NCBI GenBank assembly: GCA_028819435.1
Contig: JAPPLK010000106.1
Location: 27,329 to 91,328, forward strand
DNA from: Nitrospira sp.
Lineage (GTDB): Bacteria; Nitrospirota; Nitrospiria; Nitrospirales; UBA8639
Direction: 5' to 3'
DNA length: 64,000 nucleotides
Shown one piece after another: positions 36,472 to 45,096 of the stretch (position 1 is its first letter; each line of letters begins with the position of its first letter). The notes under the pieces were generated by a model. The model saw only the letters and a list, made by a program, of their open reading frames with translations, had not been told where the DNA came from and did not search any database. Position numbers and translations under genes: made by a program.

Positions 36472-37550
36472 ATCGACTCGACGCACGATTTTCCATCGAC
36501 TATCCCGGTTTTCGTTTTGACGTGGCTTGCGCGGTTCCGCTGGAAGAGACGACTGCGGTGTTCGGTTCGTCCGGGAGCGGCAAGACCACGCTGTTGAGGT
36601 GCATTGCCGGGTTGACCCGCGTTCCGTCGGGATTTCTTCAATTCGATCAAGCGGTTTGGCAAGACGATGCCCAGGGGATTTTTCTGCCGGTCGAACAACG
36701 ACGCGTTGGGATGGTCTTTCAAGAAGCGCGATTGTTTCCGCATCTGACGGTGACGCAAAATCTTAAGTATGGGATGAAGCGCAGCAACCCATCCTTGCGA
36801 CGCATTGATTTTGCCCACGTCAGTGAATTGTTGGAGCTTGAGTCGCTCTTTGAACGCCGGGTATCCCACTTGTCCGGTGGCGAGCAACAACGTGTGGCCA
36901 TAGGACGAGCACTGTTAACCAGCCCGCAACTCCTGTTGATGGATGAGCCCCTGGCCTCTCTCGACCAACAACGAAAAAAAGAAATTCTTCCCTTTATCCA
37001 GAGATTGAATCGGGAATTGCGGATTCCGGTCCTGTACGTGAGTCACGACCTTCAAGAAATTTTGCCACTCGCCAATCACGTGGTTCTGTTGAAGGAGGGG
37101 AAAGTGGCGGCGACCGGGCCGATCCAGGAAGTCTTTTCGCGGTTGGACCTGCCGGGGTTGGTTGAATCAAACATGGTCGGGGCTATCCTTGAAACGCGAA
37201 TCGTGGAGCATGAACCGCAGTTCGGGCTGACACGAGTTGAATTTTTGGGACAATCTCTTTTCCTGCCTCAACAGGCTCTTCCGCCCGGGGCGCCCTTGAG
37301 GGTACAAATCCTGTCACGTGACGTGAGCCTGGTGGTGGGTGATCCTCCTGCGACAAGCAGCGTGTTAAACACCCTGGAAGCGACGATTGTCGAGGTCAGG
37401 AAATCGCCGGGCGACCAGTATGCAGTCGAAGTGAAACTCGACGTGGGGTGTCCGTTGTTGGCCATGATTACGAGAAAATCTTTTTACCAACTCCGGCTGC
37501 GACCCGGCCAAAAAGTTCATGCTTCCTTCAAGGCGGTAGCTTTAAGTTAG
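36468..37550 (+). CDS. modC: Molybdate ABC transporter ATP-binding protein with C-terminal Mop/TOBE region
   Basis: Walker A FGSSGSGKTTLLRCIAG, LSGGEQQRVAIGRALL; ATGA overlap with modB. Confidence 0.94.
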   Translation: MNRLDARFSIDYPGFRFDVACAVPLEETTAVFGSSGSGKTTLLRCIAGLTRVPSGFLQFDQAVWQDDAQGIFLPVEQRRVGMVFQEARLFPHLTVTQNLKYGMKRSNPSLRRIDFAHVSELLELESLFERRVSHLSGGEQQRVAIGRALLTSPQLLLMDEPLASLDQQRKKEILPFIQRLNRELRIPVLYVSHDLQEILPLANHVVLLKEGKVAATGPIQEVFSRLDLPGLVESNMVGAILETRIVEHEPQFGLTRVEFLGQSLFLPQQALPPGAPLRVQILSRDVSLVVGDPPATSSVLNTLEATIVEVRKSPGDQYAVEVKLDVGCPLLAMITRKSFYQLRLRPGQKVHASFKAVALS

Positions 37551-37577
37551 CCGCAGTTCCCGGTGGAAATTTCTTCG

Positions 37578-37940
37578 TTATTCCTTCTTTGCGGGCGGCA
37601 GACATTGTTTTCCATCAAACTCGGGGCAGGTTGACTCGCCGTTCGCCAATTTCCATAACTTGATAATCGGCGGATTGGGTTTGCCTTGAAATACAACCAC
37701 AACGTCAATCAGCCCGCCAACGGGTAACTTTGCAATGTGCGGCATTGCCGCCTCGCTGGCTTTGAGCCAGAGAATGCCGCTCCCGCTATTGATCAGGATA
37801 AAGCCTTTGTCCGGGACCACACGGATGATCGGACTGTAAAAACTTCCTTCTTTGCCGGGTTCATCGGTAAACGCCCAAGCGAGCGTAGCCGTCGAGATAA
37901 TAAAGACGAGTAGCAGGACGAATGTAAAAGGACGAAACAT
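37578..37940 (-). CDS. Small secreted hypothetical protein
   Basis: Signal peptide MFRPFTFVLLLVFIISTATLAWA. Confidence 0.7.
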   Translation of the reverse strand: MFRPFTFVLLLVFIISTATLAWAFTDEPGKEGSFYSPIIRVVPDKGFILINSGSGILWLKASEAAMPHIAKLPVGGLIDVVVVFQGKPNPPIIKLWKLANGESTCPEFDGKQCLPPAKKE

Positions 37941-38029
37941 GATGACTCTCCTTGTTATAAGGGAGAAAAAAGTTTGCACATTATGGCAATTTGAAAAATG
38001 GTTGTCCACCGCGGCATGCCATAGCGTGG

Positions 38030-38536
38030 TTATCGTCGTTCGATAGGGACTTCGGTAGCCGTCGCATTCCGGATCCGATAGCCGCGAATGACGGGATTCG
38101 TTTTATCCTGGAGGGAGATAATGACGTGTACGGGTTCGGGTATACTGAGTTTTTCCCTGTAACTCTCGAATTCCATGGCGATTTTAATGTCGGTGATGGA
38201 TGGGCGGGCAGGGCTGAACGTATGCGAATGGTAAAAGGCCTTGAGCGTGGCGTCTTTTTCACGAATATCCTTTTGCGCTTGTGACATTTCCTGTGCATCC
38301 ATCTGGAAGGCGATATCAGCCCGTTCCGCGGGAGAAAGTTGTTTCAGGTCGGATAGCTTGGCCTGGTCGAAACGGTCCAGTTCAGCCTCACTCATTTTGG
38401 CCAGGATGTTGGTGATTCGGTAGTGTTCGGTAATGCTCTCGTTCCGGCCGGCCAAAATGCCGCAGCACTCATGAGGGGCAAGGGCCCGTGCGTGCTCGAT
38501 CATGTCTTCCCAAATGTCTGAAGGGATCGAAAGCAT
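38030..38536 (-). CDS. M67-family JAMM/MPN+ metallopeptidase
   Basis: HECCGILAGR; JAMM motif YHSHTFSPARPSITD (HxHx7Sx2D). Confidence 0.93.
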   Translation of the reverse strand: MLSIPSDIWEDMIEHARALAPHECCGILAGRNESITEHYRITNILAKMSEAELDRFDQAKLSDLKQLSPAERADIAFQMDAQEMSQAQKDIREKDATLKAFYHSHTFSPARPSITDIKIAMEFESYREKLSIPEPVHVIISLQDKTNPVIRGYRIRNATATEVPIERR

Positions 38537-38619
38537 GGTGATCAAGGACGGTCAGCGGGTATGCGGCTTTCCCGATACCACGCCGCAGACGATACATGGC
38601 CGCGTTGGAGTCATGGCCG

Positions 38620-39420
38620 TTACACGCTGCACGAGACGTGATGTTCTTCCAGCGCGGTGATCGTTGGGTTGGCGCCGCAGAGTGGACAGCGGGGATCTTT
38701 GGGGCGTCCGACGCTACGAAACTTCATCTCGAGCGCGTCATAGATCAGTAAACGGTCGGCGAGCGTGTCCCCGATTTCCAGGATTTCTTTCACGGCTTCA
38801 TTGGCCTGCAGAATACCGATCGTGCCCGCGAGGACGCCCAGTACTCCGGCTTCCTGGCAATTGGGGACCAGCCCGGCAGGCGGTGGTTCAGGGTAGAGAC
38901 ACCGATAGCAGGGGTAGCCTTCGTGCGGTTTGATCGTGGCCAACTGCCCTTCAAAACGAAAGATACTTCCCGAGATTAAGGGCTTTTTTGCAAAGTAGCA
39001 GGCGTCATTCACCAGGAACCGGGTGCCGAAGTTATCGGACCCGTCCAACACCAAGTCATAGTTCGGCAACAAGGTCATAATATTTTCGGCGCTGATGTGC
39101 TCCTGGTACGTTTGCACGCGGACGTCGGGATTCAACGCCTCCAGGAGCCGGCGGCCGGATTCGACCTTGGGGACTCCCACGTGGGGCGTCGTGTGGAGGA
39201 CCTGCCGTTGCAGGTTCGAAAGATCAACCACGTCGCCGTCAATCAATCCAATCGTGCCGATACCCGCCGCGCCCAGGTAGAGGGCAATCGGAGAACCCAG
39301 GCCTCCGGCGCCAATCACAAGGACCCTGGCCCGGCTCAGTTTTTGTTGCCCCTTACCGCCAACTTGCTCGAGGATGATCTGGCGGCTGTACCGTTCGATT
39401 TGATCTTCGGTAAAATCCAC
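38620..39420 (-). CDS. moeB: E1-like MoeB/ThiF/HesA adenylyltransferase, paralog 1
   Basis: YSRQIILEQVGGKGQQKLSRARVLVIGAGGLGSPIALYL, CYRCLYPEPP, CPLCG. Confidence 0.93.
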   Translation of the reverse strand: MDFTEDQIERYSRQIILEQVGGKGQQKLSRARVLVIGAGGLGSPIALYLGAAGIGTIGLIDGDVVDLSNLQRQVLHTTPHVGVPKVESGRRLLEALNPDVRVQTYQEHISAENIMTLLPNYDLVLDGSDNFGTRFLVNDACYFAKKPLISGSIFRFEGQLATIKPHEGYPCYRCLYPEPPPAGLVPNCQEAGVLGVLAGTIGILQANEAVKEILEIGDTLADRLLIYDALEMKFRSVGRPKDPRCPLCGANPTITALEEHHVSCSV

Positions 39421-39429
39421 GTCCAGCCT

Positions 39430-39669
39430 CTACTCCACCACGTTGAGTTCAATCGGGTCTACGAGTACGCCCTTCTCCCGCAAACCGGCAATCGCGCGTT
39501 CGATTTCTTCGGTTTCGCCTGAGAATTCCACGTCCATCCAGCCCGTGGTTTCGCGTACGTCGGCCCGGCGAATGCTGGTGACCACTTGATATTCACGCCC
39601 GATCTGGTAAATGACGGGTTCGGGAATCTTTTCTTCCGGAAACCGGATGTGAAATCGCAGTTTAGTCAT
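39430..39669 (-). CDS. NIL-domain protein
   Basis: FHIRFPEEKIPEPVIYQIGREYQVVTSIRRADVRETTGWMDVEFSGETEEIERAIAGL. Confidence 0.85.
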   Translation of the reverse strand: MTKLRFHIRFPEEKIPEPVIYQIGREYQVVTSIRRADVRETTGWMDVEFSGETEEIERAIAGLREKGVLVDPIELNVVE

Positions 39670-39943
39670 GGCTGCCACCGGCGATAGCGGGAACGATAGA
39701 CACCTCGTCACCGTCCTTGACGGGCGTGTCCTTGCCCGTCAGGAACCGGATGTCCTCCTCGTTCAGGTAAACGTTGATAAACCGTCGAATCTCTCCCTGT
39801 TCGTCGCAGATCCGGTCTTTTAACCCCGGATGTGCCGCGTTCAATTGCTCGATCAATTCGCCGATACTGGCGCCGGTTCCTTCGACTTCACTCTTGCCTC
39901 CGGTCATCGGCCGGAGTGGAGTAGGTATGCGTACGGTGATCAT
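39662..39943 (-). CDS. MoaD/ThiS-type ubiquitin-like sulfur carrier with GG-SHD C-terminus
   Basis: MITVRIPTPLRPMTGGKSEVEG...DGDEVSIVPAIAGGSHD. Confidence 0.92.
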   Translation of the reverse strand: MITVRIPTPLRPMTGGKSEVEGTGASIGELIEQLNAAHPGLKDRICDEQGEIRRFINVYLNEEDIRFLTGKDTPVKDGDEVSIVPAIAGGSHD

Positions 39944-41178
39944 GCCGCCCCCTGCTGTCCAAACGTTTGTTCAAATTTTACCAGGCTCGGCGGAATGCGG
40001 AACGGCCGTCCGACCGAATCCACAACGGCTTCCTGGGTCTTCAATCCGTTGCCGGTGATATAGGCGACGGTCACGTCATGCTTCTTGATGGCGCCCTGTT
40101 TCACAAGCTTGCGGAGGGTTCCGATGGTCACGCCTCCCGCGGTTTCCGCAAATATTCCTTCCGTTTGAGCCAGGAGCTTAATACCTTCGATGACTTCATC
40201 GTCGGTGACTGCGTCCATGGCCCCTTGACTTTCCGCGACGGTTTTCAAGGCATAGTAGCCGTCCGCCGGGTTACCAATGGCCAGGGACTTGGCAATAGTG
40301 TTGGGCTTGACCGGTTTGAAGAAGTCGCGACCGTCCTTATACGCCGTGGCGATCGGGGAGCACCCTTCGGCCTGGGCGCCGTTCACCTTTGTGGACACGT
40401 CCTTGAGAAGCCCGATTTTTTGGAATTCGTTGAGTCCCTTCCAGATTTTGGTCAATAACGATCCCGATGCCATGGGCACGACGACCTGGTCGGGAGCCCG
40501 CCATCCCAGTTGCTCCACGACTTCAAACGCGAGGGTCTTCGAGCCTTCGGCATAATAGGGACGGATATTCACGTTCACGAAGGCCCATCGCCGTTCGCCG
40601 GCAATTTCACTGCATAAACGGTTCACGTCATCGTAGTTGCCTTCAATTTCCACGACTTTCGGTCTGTAGATCAAGTTGCCGAGGACTTTGGCTGCTTCCA
40701 GGTCACCTGGGATGAAGACGTAACATTGCATGCCGGCCTGCGCCGCGTGCGCGGCGACCGAATTAGCTAAATTGCCGGTGGAAGCACAAGCTGCGGTTTC
40801 ATACCCCAGTTCCCTGGCGCGCGTCAGGGCCACGGCCACGACCCGGTCCTTGAACGACAGGGTCGGCTGGTTGACGCAGTCGTTCTTAATGTACAGTTCA
40901 TCGAGTCCCAAAAAGGCCCCCAGGTTTTTAGCGTGAACGAGTGGCGTCATGCCGGCGTGCAGACCGATCGTTGGGCCGCCTTCGATTGGGAGCAATTCCT
41001 TGTACCGCCACAGCGACTTGGGACCAGCTTCGATCGAGGCTCGTGACATCGCCTCCCTGATTTCATCGTAATTATATTTGACTTCCAGGGGGCCAAAGCA
41101 CAGTTCACAGACGTGAAGGGCTTCCGTGGGATATTCTTTCCCGCACTCGCGGCAAATGAGGGCTTTCATCTTTGCCAT
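39940..41178 (-). CDS. thrC: Threonine synthase(-like) with N-terminal zinc-ribbon
   Basis: LICRECGKEYPTEALHVCELCFGPLEV, FIKNDCVNQPTLSFKDR-type PLP Lys motif, CASTGNLANSVAAHAA. Confidence 0.93.
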   Translation of the reverse strand: MAKMKALICRECGKEYPTEALHVCELCFGPLEVKYNYDEIREAMSRASIEAGPKSLWRYKELLPIEGGPTIGLHAGMTPLVHAKNLGAFLGLDELYIKNDCVNQPTLSFKDRVVAVALTRARELGYETAACASTGNLANSVAAHAAQAGMQCYVFIPGDLEAAKVLGNLIYRPKVVEIEGNYDDVNRLCSEIAGERRWAFVNVNIRPYYAEGSKTLAFEVVEQLGWRAPDQVVVPMASGSLLTKIWKGLNEFQKIGLLKDVSTKVNGAQAEGCSPIATAYKDGRDFFKPVKPNTIAKSLAIGNPADGYYALKTVAESQGAMDAVTDDEVIEGIKLLAQTEGIFAETAGGVTIGTLRKLVKQGAIKKHDVTVAYITGNGLKTQEAVVDSVGRPFRIPPSLVKFEQTFGQQGAA

Positions 41179-41199
41179 GGTTCAACCTCCTTGCGGAAA

Positions 41200-42027
41200 T
41201 CAGGAAATACCGAGCGCCCCTGGCGCTTGCAGTTGGCACGCCTCCTGTTCGTGCTCAAACAGTTCGGTAACGTCCGGATGGTTCCCGCACAAGGGACACC
41301 TGGGATTTCGTTTCGTCCTTATTTCACGAAATGCGGTTTTTCGAGCATCAAAGTCGAGAATACGGTCGGTGAGCGGGTCCCCGATCCCAAGGATCAATTT
41401 CAGTGCCTCCGTGGCCTGGATGGTTCCAATAATACCAGCTACGACGCCGATGATGCCAGCTTCCTGACAACTCGGCACGAGTCCGGGAGGTGGGGGCTGC
41501 TGGAAGATGCACCGGTAGCAGGCTGATTGTCCGGGCACGATGGAGAACACCCGGCCTTCGAACCGGAGGATCCCGCCGTGGACAAGGGGTTTGCCTGCAA
41601 AATAGCACGCATCGTTGATGAGGAACTTGGCCGGAAACGTATCCACGCCGTCAATCACCACGTCATAGGGCGCAATGTAATTCATCGCATTGGAGGCGGT
41701 AAATCGATCCTCGTACGTTTCAACGTTCACGTCTGGATTCAGGAGAAAGATTTTTTCTTTCGCCGATTGCACCTTGGACCGTCCGACGTCGGGAGTATGG
41801 TGCAGTACCTGTCGTTGAAGATTGGACAGGTCGACCACGTCGCTGTCGATCAAGCCAATCGTTCCGATACCGGCTGCGGCCAGGTATAAGGCCACCGGTG
41901 AGCCCAGCCCTCCGGCTCCGACGACAAACACTTTTGCCTGGGCAATTTTCTTTTGTCCCTTCCCGCCGACCTCCGGTAACAGGATGTGCCGGCTGTACCG
42001 GGTGATTTGTTCTTCCGTGAAACTCAT
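41200..42027 (-). CDS. moeB: E1-like MoeB/ThiF/HesA adenylyltransferase, paralog 2
   Basis: YSRHILLPEVGGKGQKKIAQAKVFVVGAGGLGSPVALYL, CYRCIFQQPPPPG, CPLCG. Confidence 0.93.
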   Translation of the reverse strand: MSFTEEQITRYSRHILLPEVGGKGQKKIAQAKVFVVGAGGLGSPVALYLAAAGIGTIGLIDSDVVDLSNLQRQVLHHTPDVGRSKVQSAKEKIFLLNPDVNVETYEDRFTASNAMNYIAPYDVVIDGVDTFPAKFLINDACYFAGKPLVHGGILRFEGRVFSIVPGQSACYRCIFQQPPPPGLVPSCQEAGIIGVVAGIIGTIQATEALKLILGIGDPLTDRILDFDARKTAFREIRTKRNPRCPLCGNHPDVTELFEHEQEACQLQAPGALGIS

Positions 42028-42040
42028 ATAGATCGACTCG

Positions 42041-42970
42041 TCAGATATTAAAATATTTTTCGATGCTCAAGTAGCGTTCGCCCGTGTCGCACAACACCGT
42101 GACCACGTGTTGGTCAGGCCTGAGGTCTTTCGCGACCTGTTGGGCTCCAAAGACGTTAGCTCCTGCGGATATCCCGACGAGCAGCCCCTCTTTTTTGGCC
42201 AGCAGTTTCGTAGTCTGGTAGGCTTGGTCGTCGGTGACCCGAATAATGTCGTCAATGATGGAACGATTGAGGACTTTTGGCACAAAACCTGCGCCGATGC
42301 CTTGAATCTTATGCGGGCCGGGTGCTCCTCCCGAGAGTACTGGGGATCCAGCCGGTTCCACGGCAACGATTTTGGTGCCCGGCGCACGTTCTTTCATGAC
42401 CTCTCCGCAACCGGTAATGGTTCCGCCCGTGCCGACTGCTGCGACAAATGCATCAATCTTGCCGTCCATGGCATCCCAGATCTCAATCGCGGTCGTGGCC
42501 CGGTGAATGGCGGGATTCGCCGGATTGGAGAATTGGTCAGGCATGAAATATTCCGGATTTTGGGCAATGATGTTTTCAGCTTCTCGAATCGAACCCTGCA
42601 TGCCTTCCCACGCCGGGGTCAAAATCAATTGCGCGCCATAGGAGGACAACAGGCTTGCTCGTTCGAGGCTCATGCTTTCCGGCATGACCAGGATCAATTT
42701 ATACCCGCGAACCGCAGCGATTAAGGCCAGTCCGATTCCCGTGTTCCCGCTGGTCGGTTCGACGATCGTTCCCCCGGGCTGGAGCGTGCCGGTACGTTCC
42801 GCCTCATCGATCATATTGAGGCAGATCCGATCTTTGACGCTCCCGCCGGGGTTGGCGAACTCCACTTTTCCGAAAATCGTAGCGCCGCCTTCCTCGGAAA
42901 GGCGATTCAACCGAACCAAGGGTGTCTTGCCTATTCCCTCCGTAATCTTTGATAAATATCGGGTGGTCAC
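42041..42970 (-). CDS. cysK: Cysteine synthase (CysK/CysM family)
   Basis: IGKTPLVRLNRL, NPGGSVKDRICLNMI, PTSGNTGIGLALIAA, GTGGTITGCGEV. Confidence 0.94.
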   Translation of the reverse strand: MTTRYLSKITEGIGKTPLVRLNRLSEEGGATIFGKVEFANPGGSVKDRICLNMIDEAERTGTLQPGGTIVEPTSGNTGIGLALIAAVRGYKLILVMPESMSLERASLLSSYGAQLILTPAWEGMQGSIREAENIIAQNPEYFMPDQFSNPANPAIHRATTAIEIWDAMDGKIDAFVAAVGTGGTITGCGEVMKERAPGTKIVAVEPAGSPVLSGGAPGPHKIQGIGAGFVPKVLNRSIIDDIIRVTDDQAYQTTKLLAKKEGLLVGISAGANVFGAQQVAKDLRPDQHVVTVLCDTGERYLSIEKYFNI

Positions 42971-43167
42971 GCCCCTCCACCCATATAGAACAGAAATTCT
43001 ACCTTATCGCCGTCTTGGACCTTCGTAGTTGGGAGCCGGTCTCGTTCGACGATTTGCGTATTGAGTTCAACGGCCACCATATGCGGGTCGATATCTTTCT
43101 GTTTCAGGACGTCCATAACAGTGTCGGCCTGTACTTCTTCGGGTTTACCATTAATGGTGATTTGCAT
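42967..43167 (-). CDS. thiS: ThiS/CysO-type ubiquitin-like sulfur carrier
   Basis: MQITINGKPEEVQADTVMDVL...DGDKVEFLFYMGGGA; 4-bp overlap with cysK. Confidence 0.9.
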   Translation of the reverse strand: MQITINGKPEEVQADTVMDVLKQKDIDPHMVAVELNTQIVERDRLPTTKVQDGDKVEFLFYMGGGA

Positions 43168-43207
43168 TGATTTCTCCGACGTATGGGATATGGCTATAAA
43201 CAGGTAA

Positions 43208-43236
43208 AAATAACAGACTCATAATAATGTCGTCAA
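43208..43236 (-). promoter_or_regulatory. Candidate promoter of the Ubl/E1/PLP/JAMM operon
   Basis: Minus strand TTGACG (43236-43231), 17-nt spacer, TTATTT (43213-43208). Confidence 0.4.
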
Positions 43237-43258
43237 GAAAATGTTAAAATACAAGGGG

Positions 43259-43987
43259 TTATGAAAGCAGTTCGGGTACCAGGTCTTTGGCGCGGCCTTG
43301 GATGGCCACGTCCACGAGGTCGGAATTGGGCGTCGGGTCCAGGTTCAATTCCACCACGAAAGCGCCATTGTCTTTGGCAATGGGCCCGAAAGACGCGGCA
43401 GGATAGACGACTCCGGACGTGCCGATAATCAGGAGTACGTCGCAATTTCGCAACGCGTTGAAACTCTGTTGCAAATCCTCAGGATCAAGAGATTCTCCGA
43501 ACCAGACGATATGAGGACGAAGAAGTCCGCTGCACGTCACGCATTCCGGCAAGATGGCAATGGGCACGTCCCGATTGACGGCAACCTTTCCGCATTGCGT
43601 GCATCGGACCTTCCAGATATTTCCATGAATCTCCGACAGGCGTTGAGAACCCGCCAAGGGGTGGAGCCCATCGACGTTTTGTGTAATGAGCCAAAAATTT
43701 TTGACTCTGTGTTCCAGTTCAACGAGGGCGGTATGGGCCGGGTTCGGCTGCTTGGTTGCAATGAGTTCTCGGCGCCAGTTGTACCATTCCCACACGAGTT
43801 TGGGATTTCGGGCAAAGGCCTCGGGTGAGGCCAGTTCTTCGGGCCGGTGATCCTTCCAGAGCCCATCCGCCCCGCGAAACGTCGGCACGCCGCTGTCCGC
43901 TGAGATGCCGGCTCCGGTCAGGACTGTCACCGCTGTGGCGCGGGCAAGCCTCGCCTTCAGTTCCTGGATTCCGGGGGAAGCGGTCAT
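43259..43987 (-). CDS. cobB: NAD-dependent protein deacylase (sirtuin)
   Basis: VLTGAGISADSGVPTFRGADGLWK, TQNVDGLHPLAGS, ELHGN-like SEIHGNIWKVRC. Confidence 0.95.
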   Translation of the reverse strand: MTASPGIQELKARLARATAVTVLTGAGISADSGVPTFRGADGLWKDHRPEELASPEAFARNPKLVWEWYNWRRELIATKQPNPAHTALVELEHRVKNFWLITQNVDGLHPLAGSQRLSEIHGNIWKVRCTQCGKVAVNRDVPIAILPECVTCSGLLRPHIVWFGESLDPEDLQQSFNALRNCDVLLIIGTSGVVYPAASFGPIAKDNGAFVVELNLDPTPNSDLVDVAIQGRAKDLVPELLS

Positions 43988-44018
43988 GCCCAATGAAAAA
44001 CGTCGATCAGGAGGGGGG

Positions 44019-44288
44019 TTATCTTTGTTGAGCTTCGAGGTGGTCAAGTCTTGCTTTGAGAACACCTACATCTGTTTCAAGCGATTGGATTCGATGATCC
44101 AGTTCTGCAAAAGAAAATTTCAGCAACGCCCTAACTTCTCTAAACTCGTCCTTCACATCTTCACGAAATTGTTGGACTTGGGTCAGGATGACTTGATGGC
44201 CTTCGGCTACGTGCTGAAGATCGTGTCGAAGTCCTTCGACCACAACGCTCACATGGCGTTTGAGTTGCTCCATATCGTCTGCATTCAT
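44019..44288 (-). CDS. Small coiled-coil protein
   Basis: MEQLKRHVSVVVEGLRHDLQHVAEGHQ...FAELDHRIQSLETDVGVLKARLDHLE. Confidence 0.75.
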   Translation of the reverse strand: MNADDMEQLKRHVSVVVEGLRHDLQHVAEGHQVILTQVQQFREDVKDEFREVRALLKFSFAELDHRIQSLETDVGVLKARLDHLEAQQR

Positions 44289-44313
44289 AGTTTCTCCAAC
44301 TCTTGGAGAATCG

Positions 44314-45096
44314 TCAGACTTGGCGGAGGTGTTGCTCCAGCAATGAGTGGTAAGCGCGGATGCGTTTCACGTACCGCACGGGTTCCCAGCCGCGAGCATA
44401 CCCGTATTGCAAGGTTTCGTGGTAGGATTTTTTGGCCAAAAGGGGTAGCGTCGTCTTGAGATCATCCCATGAATGGGGATTTTTACCCATCTGGCGGGCC
44501 AGAAATTGTGCGTCCTTGATGTGTCCCATGCCCACGTTATAGGCCGCCAGGGCGATAGCGATGCGATCGGTTTTACCGATGCGGCGGGGAAGTTGTTTTT
44601 CCAGGTCCCGAAAATACCGGGCTCCACCTACGATGCTTTTGGTGGGATCTGTTCGATTTTGGATGCCTAAGGACGAAGCGGTATCGCGGGTCAGCATCAT
44701 GATGCCTCGAACTCCGGTTGGGCTGACGGCGTGTGGGTCCCAACGTGATTCCTGGTACGCTTGGGCCGCGAGCAACGTCCAGGAAATCTTGTAAGCCTTT
44801 GCGACGCCTTCAAATTGCCGCCGGTACTGTGGCAAGCGGGTTTCAATATGGCGACGGAACCTGATTCTCTCCCACAAGGGGAGACCGGATGCGACCGGGT
44901 CCGGCGCACGTTGGACGGTTTTGGGTTCGAGATTGGAATTGGATGGAGAAACCGTCTGGGTGCCAGGAACGGTCCACCATAATATCGCGATAAGGCTCAA
45001 GAGAGCCGCACAAGCAGCCAGGCTCTTTCCAACGATAGTAGCCGCCCGAAACAACTCGGGTTTCTTGGGAAGGCGTTTCGATAAAGACGGAAGCAT
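44314..45096 (-). CDS. Lytic transglycosylase, MltF-like
   Basis: WTLLAAQAYQESRWDPHAVSPTGVRGIMMLTRDTASSLGI. Confidence 0.9.
   Translation of the reverse strand: MLPSLSKRLPKKPELFRAATIVGKSLAACAALLSLIAILWWTVPGTQTVSPSNSNLEPKTVQRAPDPVASGLPLWERIRFRRHIETRLPQYRRQFEGVAKAYKISWTLLAAQAYQESRWDPHAVSPTGVRGIMMLTRDTASSLGIQNRTDPTKSIVGGARYFRDLEKQLPRRIGKTDRIAIALAAYNVGMGHIKDAQFLARQMGKNPHSWDDLKTTLPLLAKKSYHETLQYGYARGWEPVRYVKRIRAYHSLLEQHLRQV

Noticed and set aside
38030-43167. Ubl/E1/JAMM set as an anti-phage conjugation system (CBASS type II or Bil-like)
   Set aside because: No E2-like protein, cyclase or effector; neighbours are amino-acid and sulfur metabolism genes
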